Shown here piece after piece: positions 44,116 through 53,579 of a DNA stretch of 64,000 nucleotides. This DNA comes from Ancistrus triradiatus (Eukaryota; Chordata; Actinopteri; Siluriformes; Loricariidae): positions 1 to 64,000 of the forward strand of contig JAJAGP010001340.1 in NCBI GenBank assembly GCA_025084515.1, read 5' to 3'. The notes below the pieces were generated by a model. The model saw only the letters and a program-made list of their open reading frames with translations. It was not told the origin of the DNA and did no database searches. The translations under genes were made by a program, and so were the position numbers. The first letter of the stretch is position 1. Each line of letters begins with the position of its first letter.

Positions 44116-45018
44116 CAGTGGTGCTTGAAAGTTTGTGAACCCTTTAAAATTTTCTATATTTCTGCATAAATATGTCCCAGAACATCAGATTTTCACACAA
44201 GTCCTAAAAGACAACCAAGTTAAACAAATGAGACAAAAAATTATACTTGGTCATTTATTTATTGAGGAAAGTTATCCAATATTACATACTAGTAAACGCT
44301 TCCTGTAACTGTTGATCAGTCCTGCACACTGGCTTGGAGGAATTTTAGCCCATTCCTCCATACAGAACAGCTTCAACTCTGGGATGTTGGTGGGTTTCCT
44401 CACATTAACTGCTCGCTTCAGGTCCTTCCACAAAATTTCGGTTGGATTAAGGTCAGGACTTTGACTTGGCCATTCCAAAAACATGAACTTTATTCTTCTT
44501 TAACCATTCTTTGGTTTAGAACGCTTGTGTGCTTAGGGTCGTTGTCTTGCTGCATGACCCACCTTCTTCTTGAGATTCAGTTTATGGACAGATGTCCTGA
44601 CAATTCTCTGATATAATTCAGAATTCATTGTTCCATCAAGCCGTCCTGGCCCAGATGCAGCAAAACAGGCCCAAACCATGATACTACCACCACCATTTTT
44701 CACAGATGGGATAAGGTTCTTATGCTGGAATGCAGTGTTTTCCTTACTCCAAACATGAACACTTTTCTTTGAAACCAAAAATTTCAATTTTGGTCTCATC
44801 TCATTAGAATGACATACTTTTGCCACTCACTAATATGTAATATTGGATCATTTTACTCATTAAATAAATTACCAAATATAGTACTTTTGCCTAATTTTTT
44901 AACTGGGTTCTCTTTATCTACTTTTAGGACTTGTGTGAAAATCTCATGATGTTTTAGGTCATATTTATGCAGAAATATAGAAAATTCTAAAGGGCTCAGA
45001 GACTTTCAAGCACCACTG
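44116..45018 (-). mobile_element. Family A Tc1 element with a 650-bp internal deletion
   Basis: Ends CAGTGGTGCTTGAAAGTTTGTG and CTTTCAAGCACCACTG are complete and flanked by TA (44114-44115 and 45019-45020). At 903 bp it lacks the N-terminal DNA-binding part of the transposase. Reverse-strand frames 44533-44826 (core loop GGGSIMVWACFAASGPG) and 44272-44484 (DLNPTEILWKDLKRAV to the C-terminus) remain. Confidence 0.93.
44272..44826 (-). pseudogene. Family A transposase lacking its DNA-binding domain
   Basis: The catalytic half only. The region of the first Asp reads SNEMRPKLKFLVSKK, where W-T-D-E-T-K-I-E-L-F-G is expected, so the Asp is lost. GGGSIMVWACF is intact, the second Asp region lies in another frame, and DLNPTEILW has the final Glu. 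Two frames are needed to read it. Confidence 0.8.
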
Positions 45019-45205
45019 TATGCTGTTGTGCTCTGCTGCTAGAAGGATGAGCTGTTCTGCTTGACAATTGAGCTCTGATTGGTCAGCCTGATTTTAACGC
45101 ATTCCAAACAACGCAGAAATTAGATCAGGCTCCGATTAAAAAAATTTACGCAGCTTCGCAGTCCGTCAGTTTTCGAATTCAGTGTGAAGGACGGCATTAA
45201 TGTAC

Positions 45206-45682
45206 AGGAGCTTTTTCTCAAAAGCCTTTCTAAATAAAGTGTGCAATACTAGCATATGTTGTATAAAATTCAATACCAAATACATCTGAGCTTGGAACGT
45301 TCCTACTGGAAAAGGAATGAGTTGCTTCAATTTCTTGTGTAAACTCTGTGTCTAGTTCCTCTTTGGCAGCATAAGCTTCCTCATTAGAAGAATAAAGATG
45401 AAATTTTGCAATTCAAGTTTTGATGTCTTTTGGATAGGTCAGGATTATACCAGAGTTGGATTCAGTTTGATAGATTCCCCTATTGTCTCATATACAATAT
45501 TTCCTCTTTATTATTCCTCTACTTGTTTGTTGTTACTGTTATGGTATCTGAATAACATTGCTTTGGTATGGCTATTGAATTCAAGTTATTGGATTGATAC
45601 TGGTGTCGGAAATTTAAGAACCATACCAAGTCCTGATCATTAGGATTGCACCGAAATGAAAATTTGAAACCGAACAAAATGA
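45206..45682. other. Intron 2 sequence, nothing recognised
   Basis: No recognisable gene or repeat. Confidence 0.45.
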
Positions 45683-46490
45683 AACAACAAGGAAGAAAAT
45701 TGTAGACCTGCACCAGGTTGGGAAGAGTGAATCTACAATAGGCAAGCAGGTTGGAGTGAATAAATCAACTGTGGGAGCAATTGTAAAAAAATGGAAGACA
45801 TACAAGACCATTGATAAGCTCCCTTGTTCTGGGGCCCCACGCAATATCTCATAATGTGGGGTCAAAATGATCATGAGAACGGTGAGCAAAAATACCAGAA
45901 CTACATGGAGGGTCCTGATGAATGACATCCCAAAAACACCATACCTACTGTGGAGCATGGGGGTAGAAACATCATGCTTTGGGGCTGTTTTTATGCAAAG
46001 GGGACAGGACGACTGATCCGTGTTAAGAGAAGAATGAACAGGGCCATGTATGGTGAGATTTTAATCCAAAACCTCCTTCCATCAGTGAGATCATTGAAGA
46101 TGGAACATGGCTGGGTCTTCCAGCATGACAATGATCCCAAACACACCGCTCAGGCAACGAAGGAGTGGCTCCGTAAAAAGCATTTCACAAGATCCTGTAG
46201 TGGCCTAGCCAGTATCCAGACCCCAACCCCGTGGAACATTTGTGGAGTGAGTTGAAAGTCCGTGTTGCCAAGTGACAGCCCCAAAATATCACTGCTCTAG
46301 AGGAGATCTGCATGGAGGAATGGGCCAAAATACCAGCAACAGTGTGTGCAAACCTGGTGAAGACTTACAGGAAATGTTGAACGTTGTACAAAAGTATTGA
46401 GTTGAACTTTTGTTATTGACCAAATACTTATTTTCCACCATAATTTACAATTAAATACTTTTTTGTAATTAATACTTTTTTGCCCGACTG
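45683..46490 (+). mobile_element. Family B Tc1 element, left end missing and centre deleted
   Basis: Starts inside the DNA-binding region of the transposase (AAGAAAATTGTAGACCTGCACC) and runs to the right end TTTTTTGCCCGACTG before TA (46491-46492). Near 45930 the sequence jumps from LMND to the NTIP-x-VEHGG region, removing the first catalytic Asp. The frame 45950-46255 keeps NIMLWGCFYAKGTGRLI and the second Asp in QHDNDPKH. Confidence 0.87.
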
Positions 46491-46492
46491 TA

Positions 46493-47560
46493 GGTTTAGG
46501 TTCCCTCAATGTTTTAACTTAAATTGTTAGCAAAATGCAATTTGAAAAGGGAAAACCTTTGCCTAATACTGTGTGAAATGTGATCTTTCATTATATTCAT
46601 ATTTTAAGCATAAAGTCCTAAGGTATACTTTATTTTTAAGATAAACCCATAAAGCAGATGAGCTTTTCTCCATTTATAGAAAGCAATTCTCTTTTGATCC
46701 TGCTACTGGCACAGCCTTCGCACATTAGAATACACACATAAATCTCCTTTATTACAAACATTTCATGGCATGTAACCACAGAATCTGTTCCATCTTTAAA
46801 ACGAATAGCAGCTGACAACACTGTGCAACACATATTGGTGATGCTGCTAAGACTATGAAAACAACCGTGCTGCGTATGTTGTGTTGTCAGTTAATCCAGC
46901 AGAACTAATTGGAACATGACTGTTTATTGTAAACTTACTGATGTGTGTTAAACAGTAAACATGGCAATATTGGGAGTTTTGCCTTCTTATTTACTGTATT
47001 TACTGATATTTCAAATGTAGCTTTAGCTTAGTACTATTAAGCACATTCACAAGCAGTTCATGAGCCTTTTAGATTTGAATATGTATGAAAAATATGTAAA
47101 CTTTTCTTTTTTTTTTTTTTGCCCCTTAGGTTTTTTATAGCGTGAGCCATTTAAAGCATATGGTTTATTTCTCACGAGCTACATAGTGAAGCCTTTTCAT
47201 AATAAGAATTTTCCAAGGAAACAGTTTACATGTGGTAAATGATGATGGCTATTCAGTCAGCTCTCTGGATAATATCTCTGCCAAGTAATTCATAATAATT
47301 ACCAGTGATTGATTTGATTATGTGCATGCTAAAAGCTTGGTTTTCAGAAAAATACAAATGACTGTTACTATGATCTAATGATGTGTGAATAAGCAAGTAA
47401 ATTATTAGATATTTGTGACTCAGTATGGTATTCTGGCATTAAATAGCTTCCTAATAAACATATTGCCTTTTACAAAATCTTATGTGGATTGTATCTATGT
47501 ATGTAACAATCCGAAGAAAAATTCGGATAAAAAAGATATACAATCTTATGTAAATGTTTT
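46493..47560. other. Intron 2 sequence, nothing recognised
   Basis: AT-rich; no recognisable gene or repeat. Confidence 0.5.
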
Positions 47561-47569
47561 TGCAAACAT

Positions 47570-47690
47570 GGGTTCAAATCCCACCTCCACCAGGTTGCTC
47601 CTGGTGGGTCCTTGAGCAAGGCCATTAAATCACAGTTGCTTGCATAGTAAGTTACCTTAGATGGAGATGTAGCAAGTTCTGTAAGTTAAT
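47570..47690 (+). repeat. tRNA-derived SINE fragment
   Basis: ATGGGTTCAAATCCCACCTCC (B box) followed by GGGTCCTTGAGCAAGGCCATTAA, same family as 39455-39642; the tail is degraded. Confidence 0.65.
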
Positions 47691-47699
47691 TATTTGTCT

Positions 47700-47760
47700 A
47701 GCACATCCCACAGATGCTTGATTGGACTCAGATCATGGGAGTTTGAAGGTCAAGTCAACA
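47700..47760 (-). mobile_element. Tc1-like scrap
   Basis: CACATCCCACAGATGCTTGATTGGACTCAGATC is the reverse complement of the segment encoding the S-P-D-L-N-P-I-E type motif (here E-S-N-Q-A-S-V-G-C) of a Tc1-like transposase. Confidence 0.5.
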
Positions 47761-47869
47761 CTTTTATTATATTCTTGTCATATTCATATTCGTACGAATT
47801 TGCACATGTGCAGAGCGCTGGAAGCCCGAGCTTCTGCGAAAGCGTGCCACGATAAACTCCTAAATACCG

Positions 47870-48415
47870 CCTGCTGGAGCGTGGCACGGATGCGAGGAAG
47901 GAAAAGGACGAGACTATAGAAGTTTGGCGTCCTTTTCCATATGCGATCGTGTGGGGAACATGTCTCCCCTGTTCGCGAAGCAGGAAGGGGAGTGACGGCG
48001 TGAGAGGGAAAAGGAGGGCCAAGTCTCACAGCCATGAGCGAGCCTCAAAAAACAGCCGAGGAAGTCCGCCGTTTGTGACCCTACGCTGGCTTCTAAGCCC
48101 TAGCTTACTGGACAGCCTCCCGACTATCCAGAACTGCCAATCTTCTAATCGCCAGTCTACCTCTGTCCCTATACAAAGACCACGCTCAGAAAATGCTGTG
48201 CAAAAAGCCATATGGGGAAAGTGAGTAGCGTGTAACGAGTAGCGATGGTGTGATTGTTCCCAAAGGTGTGCTAAAATAGGCCCACCAACAGGTGTCGCCA
48301 CTTGCATGCATGGTGCCAAATAGGGCTAGTGCGTGTGCGATCACGCTGAGCGTACTCTCGCCACCATGTAGGGTCGACGCTGGCCTCTACCGGCCCAAGC
48401 GTGACCCCTAATAGT
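47870..48415 (+). repeat. GC-rich repeat, copy 2 of the family at 38152-38670
   Basis: Shared blocks in the same order are GGAGTGACGGCGTGAGAGGG, GAGCGAGCC, CTTACTGGACAGCCTCCCGACT, ATCGCCAGTCTACCTCTGTCCCT, CAACAGG and GCGTGACCCC. This copy is longer in the middle and lacks the tRNA-like end. High CpG content for this region. Open frames in it are not supported as genes. Confidence 0.6.
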
Positions 48416-48988
48416 CAAAACATTTGCTTTAAGTTACTGAGGTTTAGTTAAGGGTTAGGTGTAAGTGTAGGTGTAGTACAGTAATCATTATCCCACCAGG
48501 ATAGGTGTCTGTGCACGCATGCATTAGGGTGATCACCAATGACGTTATTCTGTACACCCCCTTGTCTCTACCCTCATTGTCTATTTTAGCAGTACCACTC
48601 ATCATAAAGATGTCCTTTGTAGTTCTGCTGTTACACACTGTAGTCCATCTTTCTCTATATACTTTGTTAGTCCTCTTTACTCTGTTCGCTAATGGTCAGG
48701 ACCCCATAGGACCTGCAGAGATCAGGTACTAATTTGGGTGGTGCAGTGACTTAGCTCTGCCATAATAGTCAATAAAGCTCCTTGCTTTGACTGTGTTTAT
48801 CTGTTGCTGTGTGGTGTGTTGCCATGGAAATTTATGGTTATCCAAACTCGCCATTCAAATCGAAATATCCAAAAAGAGTTGTTTCAAATGCTGCAGTGGT
48901 TGTATTTACCGGAAATCTCTGGTTCGACTCGAATCTTGGTTGGTTTATCATTTCTCAAACGTAGACTAGGCACCGAAGGGAAGTCATT

Positions 48989-49318
48989 GTGTTGCAAAAC
49001 TTCCAGCATTTGCAGTCAACCAATTCACTGAAAAGTCCACCTGAATCCCTCAATACCATTGGCCTTGCATCTTATGTTACACAGAGAACAGCTGCTTTCT
49101 TTGATATACTCCATATAAATGGAAATGAGAAAGCTCAGTGCTTCCTGGCAAAAGATCCTGTTGAATGGAGCAATTACCCTTCCTATCAGGACCTTAGGAG
49201 GCCAGCATCATCGCCAATGATGACCATCAATGCCTCTGCTGAAAGGGCAATTGTGTTCATGCAGAAATACAATTCACATCTTACAAAGATAGTGGAAGAG
49301 AAGCAAAACCTCCTTTAA
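48989..49318 (+). pseudogene. C-terminal remnant of an unidentified protein, probably transposon-related
   Basis: The open frame ends PSYQDLRRPASSPMMTINAS then AERAIVFMQKYNSHLTKIVE and EKQNLL before a stop, with LIHQHRKTIP readable just after it. The pattern N-x-x-AERA-x-x-x-x-Q-x-YN-x-x-LT-x-x-EE-K-Q is one I associate with the C-terminus of uncharacterised, multi-copy invertebrate and fish proteins that look transposon-encoded. I cannot name the family. No start, introns or ends are visible. Confidence 0.4.
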
Positions 49319-49570
49319 CTTATTCATCAGCACAGGAAGACTATCCCACTCAAGCAGCGACAGTTCTGATTGATTTATGTTGTAGTGTTCTTGGCATTGT
49401 TCGTGTGTAAAAGAAAATGTAAATGTTTACTGACAATTTTTAAATAGCTGAAGAATTACTTTTTTTGCAATGCTTACAAAACCGCATGTATTTAAACTAC
49501 TATATATGTGTGTTTATTCAGAATGCAGAGGATATTGGTAAAGTCTGTCAAATGTGTTTGAACTGAATTA

Positions 49571-50423
49571 CAGTACTGTGCAAAAGTCTTAGGCCACCAT
49601 TGGGTTATATATACACCATTGTTTTATAATGACCATATGTATAATTATTGCTTGATTTGTTTTTTAGAATTCAACCAGAAATTTGTAATACAGTATTAAA
49701 AAACTGAAAAAAGACTGAAAAAACAGCTTCTATGGGTTACAATGTTGAGTATTTAGTATGACCTCCATTTACTTGGGCAATAGCAGCATCTGGCCGCTTC
49801 ATCAAATTGCCAAGTTGACCATTCTGTAGTCAGAAGAAGCCTGAGGAATAGTCTTTTAGGAATGTTATATATGCTAAAACAACAAACCTAATTGGTGGCC
49901 TAAGACTTTTGCACAGTACCGTACATGTCAAACATTTTTGGTTCTTGAGCGATATCTAATTTTGGTATATTTAACAGTGGTGAACAGAACAACAAAAAAC
50001 GTCCCATTACATTTTTTTGGACCACCCTTGGATTTGTCACTCTATAATACTCCTTTTCTACTCATCTCCGTTCTGATATTTTGTGAGCTTTAGCGTCATT
50101 TGTCATTTGCACCCTGTTCCCCTTCTGAAAAATTGGTTTCTTGGTGGCTACCCTTCCAATAAGACAATTCCTGCTTAATCTTCTTCGGACTGTCGAAGGG
50201 TCTACTTGGCATCCCGATGAATCTGCCAGATGCTGCTATTACTACTTACAAGTGTAAGGGGAGGTCACACTAAATACTTGTCACTGTAACCTACAGAAGC
50301 TGTTTTTAACCCTATATGTTTCTGTTTTTAAGACTGAGAAATAATTATATATGATCATTATACCAATTCTAACACAATATTACAGCAAATCTAATGGTGG
50401 CCTAAGAATTCTGCACAGTACTG
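49571..50423. mobile_element. Tc1-like remnant with an extra internal end repeat
   Basis: The left end CAGTACTGTGCAAAAGTCTTAGGCCACC follows TA, and the right end GGTGGCCTAAGAATTCTGCACAGTACTG precedes TA. A third end, GGTGGCCTAAGACTTTTGCACAGTACCG plus TA, lies at 49894-49923. The internal part 50080-50240 on the reverse strand resembles the N-terminal region of the transposase in 5076-5484. It is most simply two overlapping remnants of one family. Confidence 0.7.
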
Positions 50424-50559
50424 TATATAATTCTATAATTTTTGATTGTCTTAGCATGGAACCAAAGTAACAGTTTCATTCCTTATTCTGATCATTATTC
50501 AGAGTACATTGGGCATGCATTGTTCGCATAATTGCATGCTGATTGGGCTGGCTCCCTGC

Positions 50560-50715
50560 ATGAAAAAGAAGACCATGACCTAATTAAGACACTGGGCTAA
50601 GGACCATGATGCAGGCTATCACTGTTGGGTCCCTTAGCAAGACCCTTAATCCACAATTGCTTGGATTGTATCAGTTGTAAGTCGCTCTGCATAAGGACAT
50701 AATAAAAAACTAAAT
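50560..50715 (+). repeat. tRNA-derived SINE copy
   Basis: ACTGTTGGGTCCCTTAGCAAGACCCTTAATCC and TTGTAAGTCGCTCTGCATAAGG match 39455-39642; the head is degraded. Confidence 0.7.
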
Positions 50716-50784
50716 GTAAGACTAGTAAAAGATTACATGTAAATGCAAGAATCAAAAAAATATCAAGAAAATACAATAAAACTT

Positions 50785-50925
50785 AAGGGATGCGGTGGAC
50801 CAGAAAGGTCCAGCGTTCTAATTCCATCTCTGCCAAGCTGCCATTGTTGGGTCCCTGAGCAAGGCCCTTAACCCTTTGATTGTAAGATTGTGTCGGTCAC
50901 TCTGGATAAGTGTATCTGCAAAAAA
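50785..50925 (+). repeat. tRNA-derived SINE copy
   Basis: GGACCAGAAAGGTCCAGCGTTCTAATTCC (degraded B box), TTGTTGGGTCCCTGAGCAAGGCC and GTCACTCTGGATAAG identify the same family. Confidence 0.65.
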
Positions 50926-51006
50926 TCCGAAAAAGTCACGAGGGTATGGATACAAATGGGATGGGATGGGTGAAAAAAATAAAAACCAAACAAACCCTGT
51001 GTTCCT

Positions 51007-51070
51007 TAAGTTTACTTTGACTTTTATTCCATTGCAGATGGTATGATACTAAGATATTTCATGTTTACCT
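51007..51070 (+). repeat. Interspersed repeat fragment, 280 bp upstream of exon 3
   Basis: Copy of the repeat at 1262-1340. It contains a splice-acceptor-like sequence, TTGACTTTTATTCCATTGCAG, at about 51019-51039, ahead of the true acceptor at 51350-51351. Confidence 0.55.
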
Positions 51071-51351
51071 TTCATTTATTTTTTTGGGCATTTTCCATTT
51101 GGTGTTGTATATCATACAGTGCTGCCATTATTGTGTGTGATAAGTGCATAAAAATCATGTTCAGGTATCCTATCCTGTCAGGTATCCTGTCATGTGCACT
51201 ACTACACAGTGACACCTGGTGGGTCCCGGTTCCTCCAGGCCGTAATGTAGAGATGGCCAACTCATCCTCACCACTAGTTGGTGATTTGTCATTTGTCATT
51301 TGCACGCTTCTTGTGGATCTAACGTGTTATTTTTCTGTATCCTCCATTTAG

Positions 51352-51881
51352 GTATTGAATGCATCTTGGTCCTGCCTGACCCTCGCAGTTATTGGGATCC
51401 CGTGTTCGGTACGTGTGTGTTCCTCCTCTCCTTCCTGATCCCTGTAGCCATCATTAGCGTGTGTTACAGCCTGATGGTGAAGCGTCTGCGCAGCGTTCGC
51501 ATCTTGTCCGGCTCTAAGGAGAAGGACCGCAACCTGCGTCGCATCACGCGAATGGTCCTGGTGGTGGTGGCGGCCTTTGTGGTGTGCTGGACACCCATCC
51601 AGATCATGGCGCTTGCTCAGTCACTGGGCTTCAACCTGGGAAGCGAGTGCACTGTGGTGCTCATGCACTTCTGCATTGCACTCGGCTACGTCAACAGCAG
51701 CCTGAACCCCGTTCTCTACGCCTTCCTGGACGAGAACTTCAAGCGCTGCTTCCGGGAGTTCTGCCAGCCACCGTCGCCGTTCGGCCTGGATGCGCAGCAG
51801 CAGTCGGGCCGCATGCACAGCGTGGCTCGCGATGTCGCCTACAACTGCAAGACTACAGAGGCGAACAGTAATGTGGCATGA
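51352..51881 (+). CDS. oprl1: oprl1 coding exon 3: ECL2, TM5 to TM7, cytoplasmic tail
   Basis: This exon encodes residues 184-358 and the TGA stop at 51879-51881. Visible landmarks are the ECL2 cysteine C186 (disulfide partner of C110), TM5 (about 200-223), and a short basic ICL3 with KEKDRNLRRITR. TM6 has CWTP at 261-264, TM7 has NPVLY at 301-305, and helix 8 follows with candidate palmitoylation cysteines C315 and C320. Two positions distinguish this from the classical opioid receptors. Residue 266 in CWTPIQI is Gln, as in nociceptin receptors, where mu, delta and kappa have His. Residue 202 in TM5 is small (Gly), where the others have Lys. The acceptor is a pyrimidine tract ending TTTAG; phase is 1 and matches exon 2. 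Human OPRL1 is 370 residues, so 358 is a normal length. Confidence 0.97.
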
Positions 51882-52890
51882 CTAGGCGTGGAGCTGCCCC
51901 TGGTCAGCCCCGAGCCGCCACCAAACCCAGGGTCTGGCAACTCGAACTCTGAACTCACTCAGATCACCGCCCTCTAGTGCCTGCTAAGGGTGGAAAAAAT
52001 GGAAGGGGCTAGGACTGAGGGCCGAGTCGACTTCAATGGCATGCTCTCTTAGGGACAAAGGGGCTCACTCTTCATCCTCGTGTGGACTTGGCTCTTCACG
52101 TGTGTTTCCATTGCTTGAGGTTTTGTTTAAACGCCATCTAAATTGATGGTGGTATTTAATAGACGCTATAAAGCATTTGCCGGTTTCTGAGAAGTGGAGC
52201 AGGACTACATTGCCTTAACTGGATTTATAAATCCGTTACCAAGTTGTATTAGTCCTGATAGAGTTTAACTCAAATTTAGTTCATTTAGACGTGTGACAAA
52301 TTAAAGGTGAACATGTGAGGCTCCGTTTTGCAGAGTTTGGGTTCACTACCTATACTTTTTAACAGTCCTGTCCCTCCAGTGATATTAAATGTCCTCTTTT
52401 GTTCTGTACACTAGCTCTAACGTGAGCCAAAACTTGAGTATTGGTAGTGAAATTAGTGGTTAGGAAACAAACCTGTGTTAACTTCTTGCCACTTAGAAAG
52501 TCCATGCAGCAAAAGCGTCATTTGACCAGATGTAAGCAAACTGAATAATACCATAGACAGATTCACACAGGTGCACAAATATACAGTGTTTGTCTTTGGA
52601 GTAGAAGACCTTCATCATCTATGACATTGTTTACAAGTCACACACATTGCTTAATATGATGCCCAATTTGGGTTACCATCGTAAGTTGAATGTATCATAA
52701 ACTGAGGAGTTTAAAAATACCGGCCTTAAACTAAACGATTTTCCAGCAGGATAGCCACTTAGAATAAAATCATGCAAGTCTTTCTTTAATCGCATCAAAA
52801 TTGCGTTATTTACATCATTAGGTGTAAAGTGGTAATCATTGCTTTTTTAAGTTAACTCTTGACTTTCCAATAAAATCAAACGTCTTTAAT
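51882..52890 (+). other. oprl1: oprl1 3' UTR with two candidate poly(A) signals
   Basis: After the stop codon about 1 kb of non-repetitive sequence follows, first GC-rich and then increasingly AT-rich. AATAAA hexamers occur at 52763-52768 and 52869-52874. Either could end the transcript; I cannot see which one is used. No transposon interrupts this interval, unlike the introns. Confidence 0.55.
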
Positions 52891-53226
52891 CTTAGCACAA
52901 GTCACAAGCCTTGGCTTACACAGATAATGATGTGAACATTGTCGACAACCACTAGCTGAGCAAATACAAAGCAAACACAGGACGTCTCTGGCTCATCCCC
53001 AAAAGGGACTTTGAAATAGGGCTTTGATATTTGGGTGTACAGTATTCCAAAGATATGTGGCAATATACAGGGTACCTAAGTCCCACTTTAATCAATTGAT
53101 CACCAACCACTGTATATGAGAAGCTGAGTCCAGAGTGCACCCTGTGGGCCCTGTGGGTGACGTGACTTTGATGCAGTAATTAGCAATGTTAAACTGAGAC
53201 TTACATATATAGAGACTTGTATAGTA
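52891..53226. other. Intergenic DNA downstream of oprl1
   Basis: No recognisable gene or repeat. Confidence 0.5.
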
Positions 53227-53579
53227 CATCCGTAAAGTATTCAGACCCTTTCACTTTTTCACATTATGTTATGTCGAGGCCTTGTGCTAAAAAAAATTAA
53301 ATTTCCCCCATCAGTCTGCACTCAATAGCCGATAAGTACAAAGTGAAAACAGAATTTTAGGATTTTTTGAAAATTTATTAAAAAGGATTTCACATGGACA
53401 TAAGTATTCAGATTGCTATGACAATTGAAATTTAGCTCCGGGGGCCTCCCATTTCTCTTGATCGTCTTTCAGATGTTTCTACGCCTTGATTGGAGTCCAC
53501 CTGTGGTAAATTCAGGTGACTGAACATGATTTAAAAAGACACACACCTTTCTATATAAGGTTTCACAGCGAATAATGTA

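Larger units (their letters stand above)
43765..45205. mobile_element. Harbinger-like MITE, inverted copy split by a Tc1 insertion
   Basis: Segments CCATACAGTCACTGTGAGGTTTAT, ACAGATTAGAATG, TTTTTATAGTCAG and, after the Tc1, AGGATGAGCTGTTCTGCTTGACA and TGATTGGTCAGCCTGATTTTAACGCA are reverse complements of consecutive parts of 36437-37088. The right part ends TTCGAATTCAGTGTGAAGG. The Tc1 element 44116-45018 interrupts it. Confidence 0.72.

Noticed and set aside
51043..51351. Open frame that runs up to the oprl1 exon 3 acceptor
   Set aside because: It ends in a stop at the acceptor itself and is in intron sequence with repeat at its start; it is not continuous with the receptor frame.
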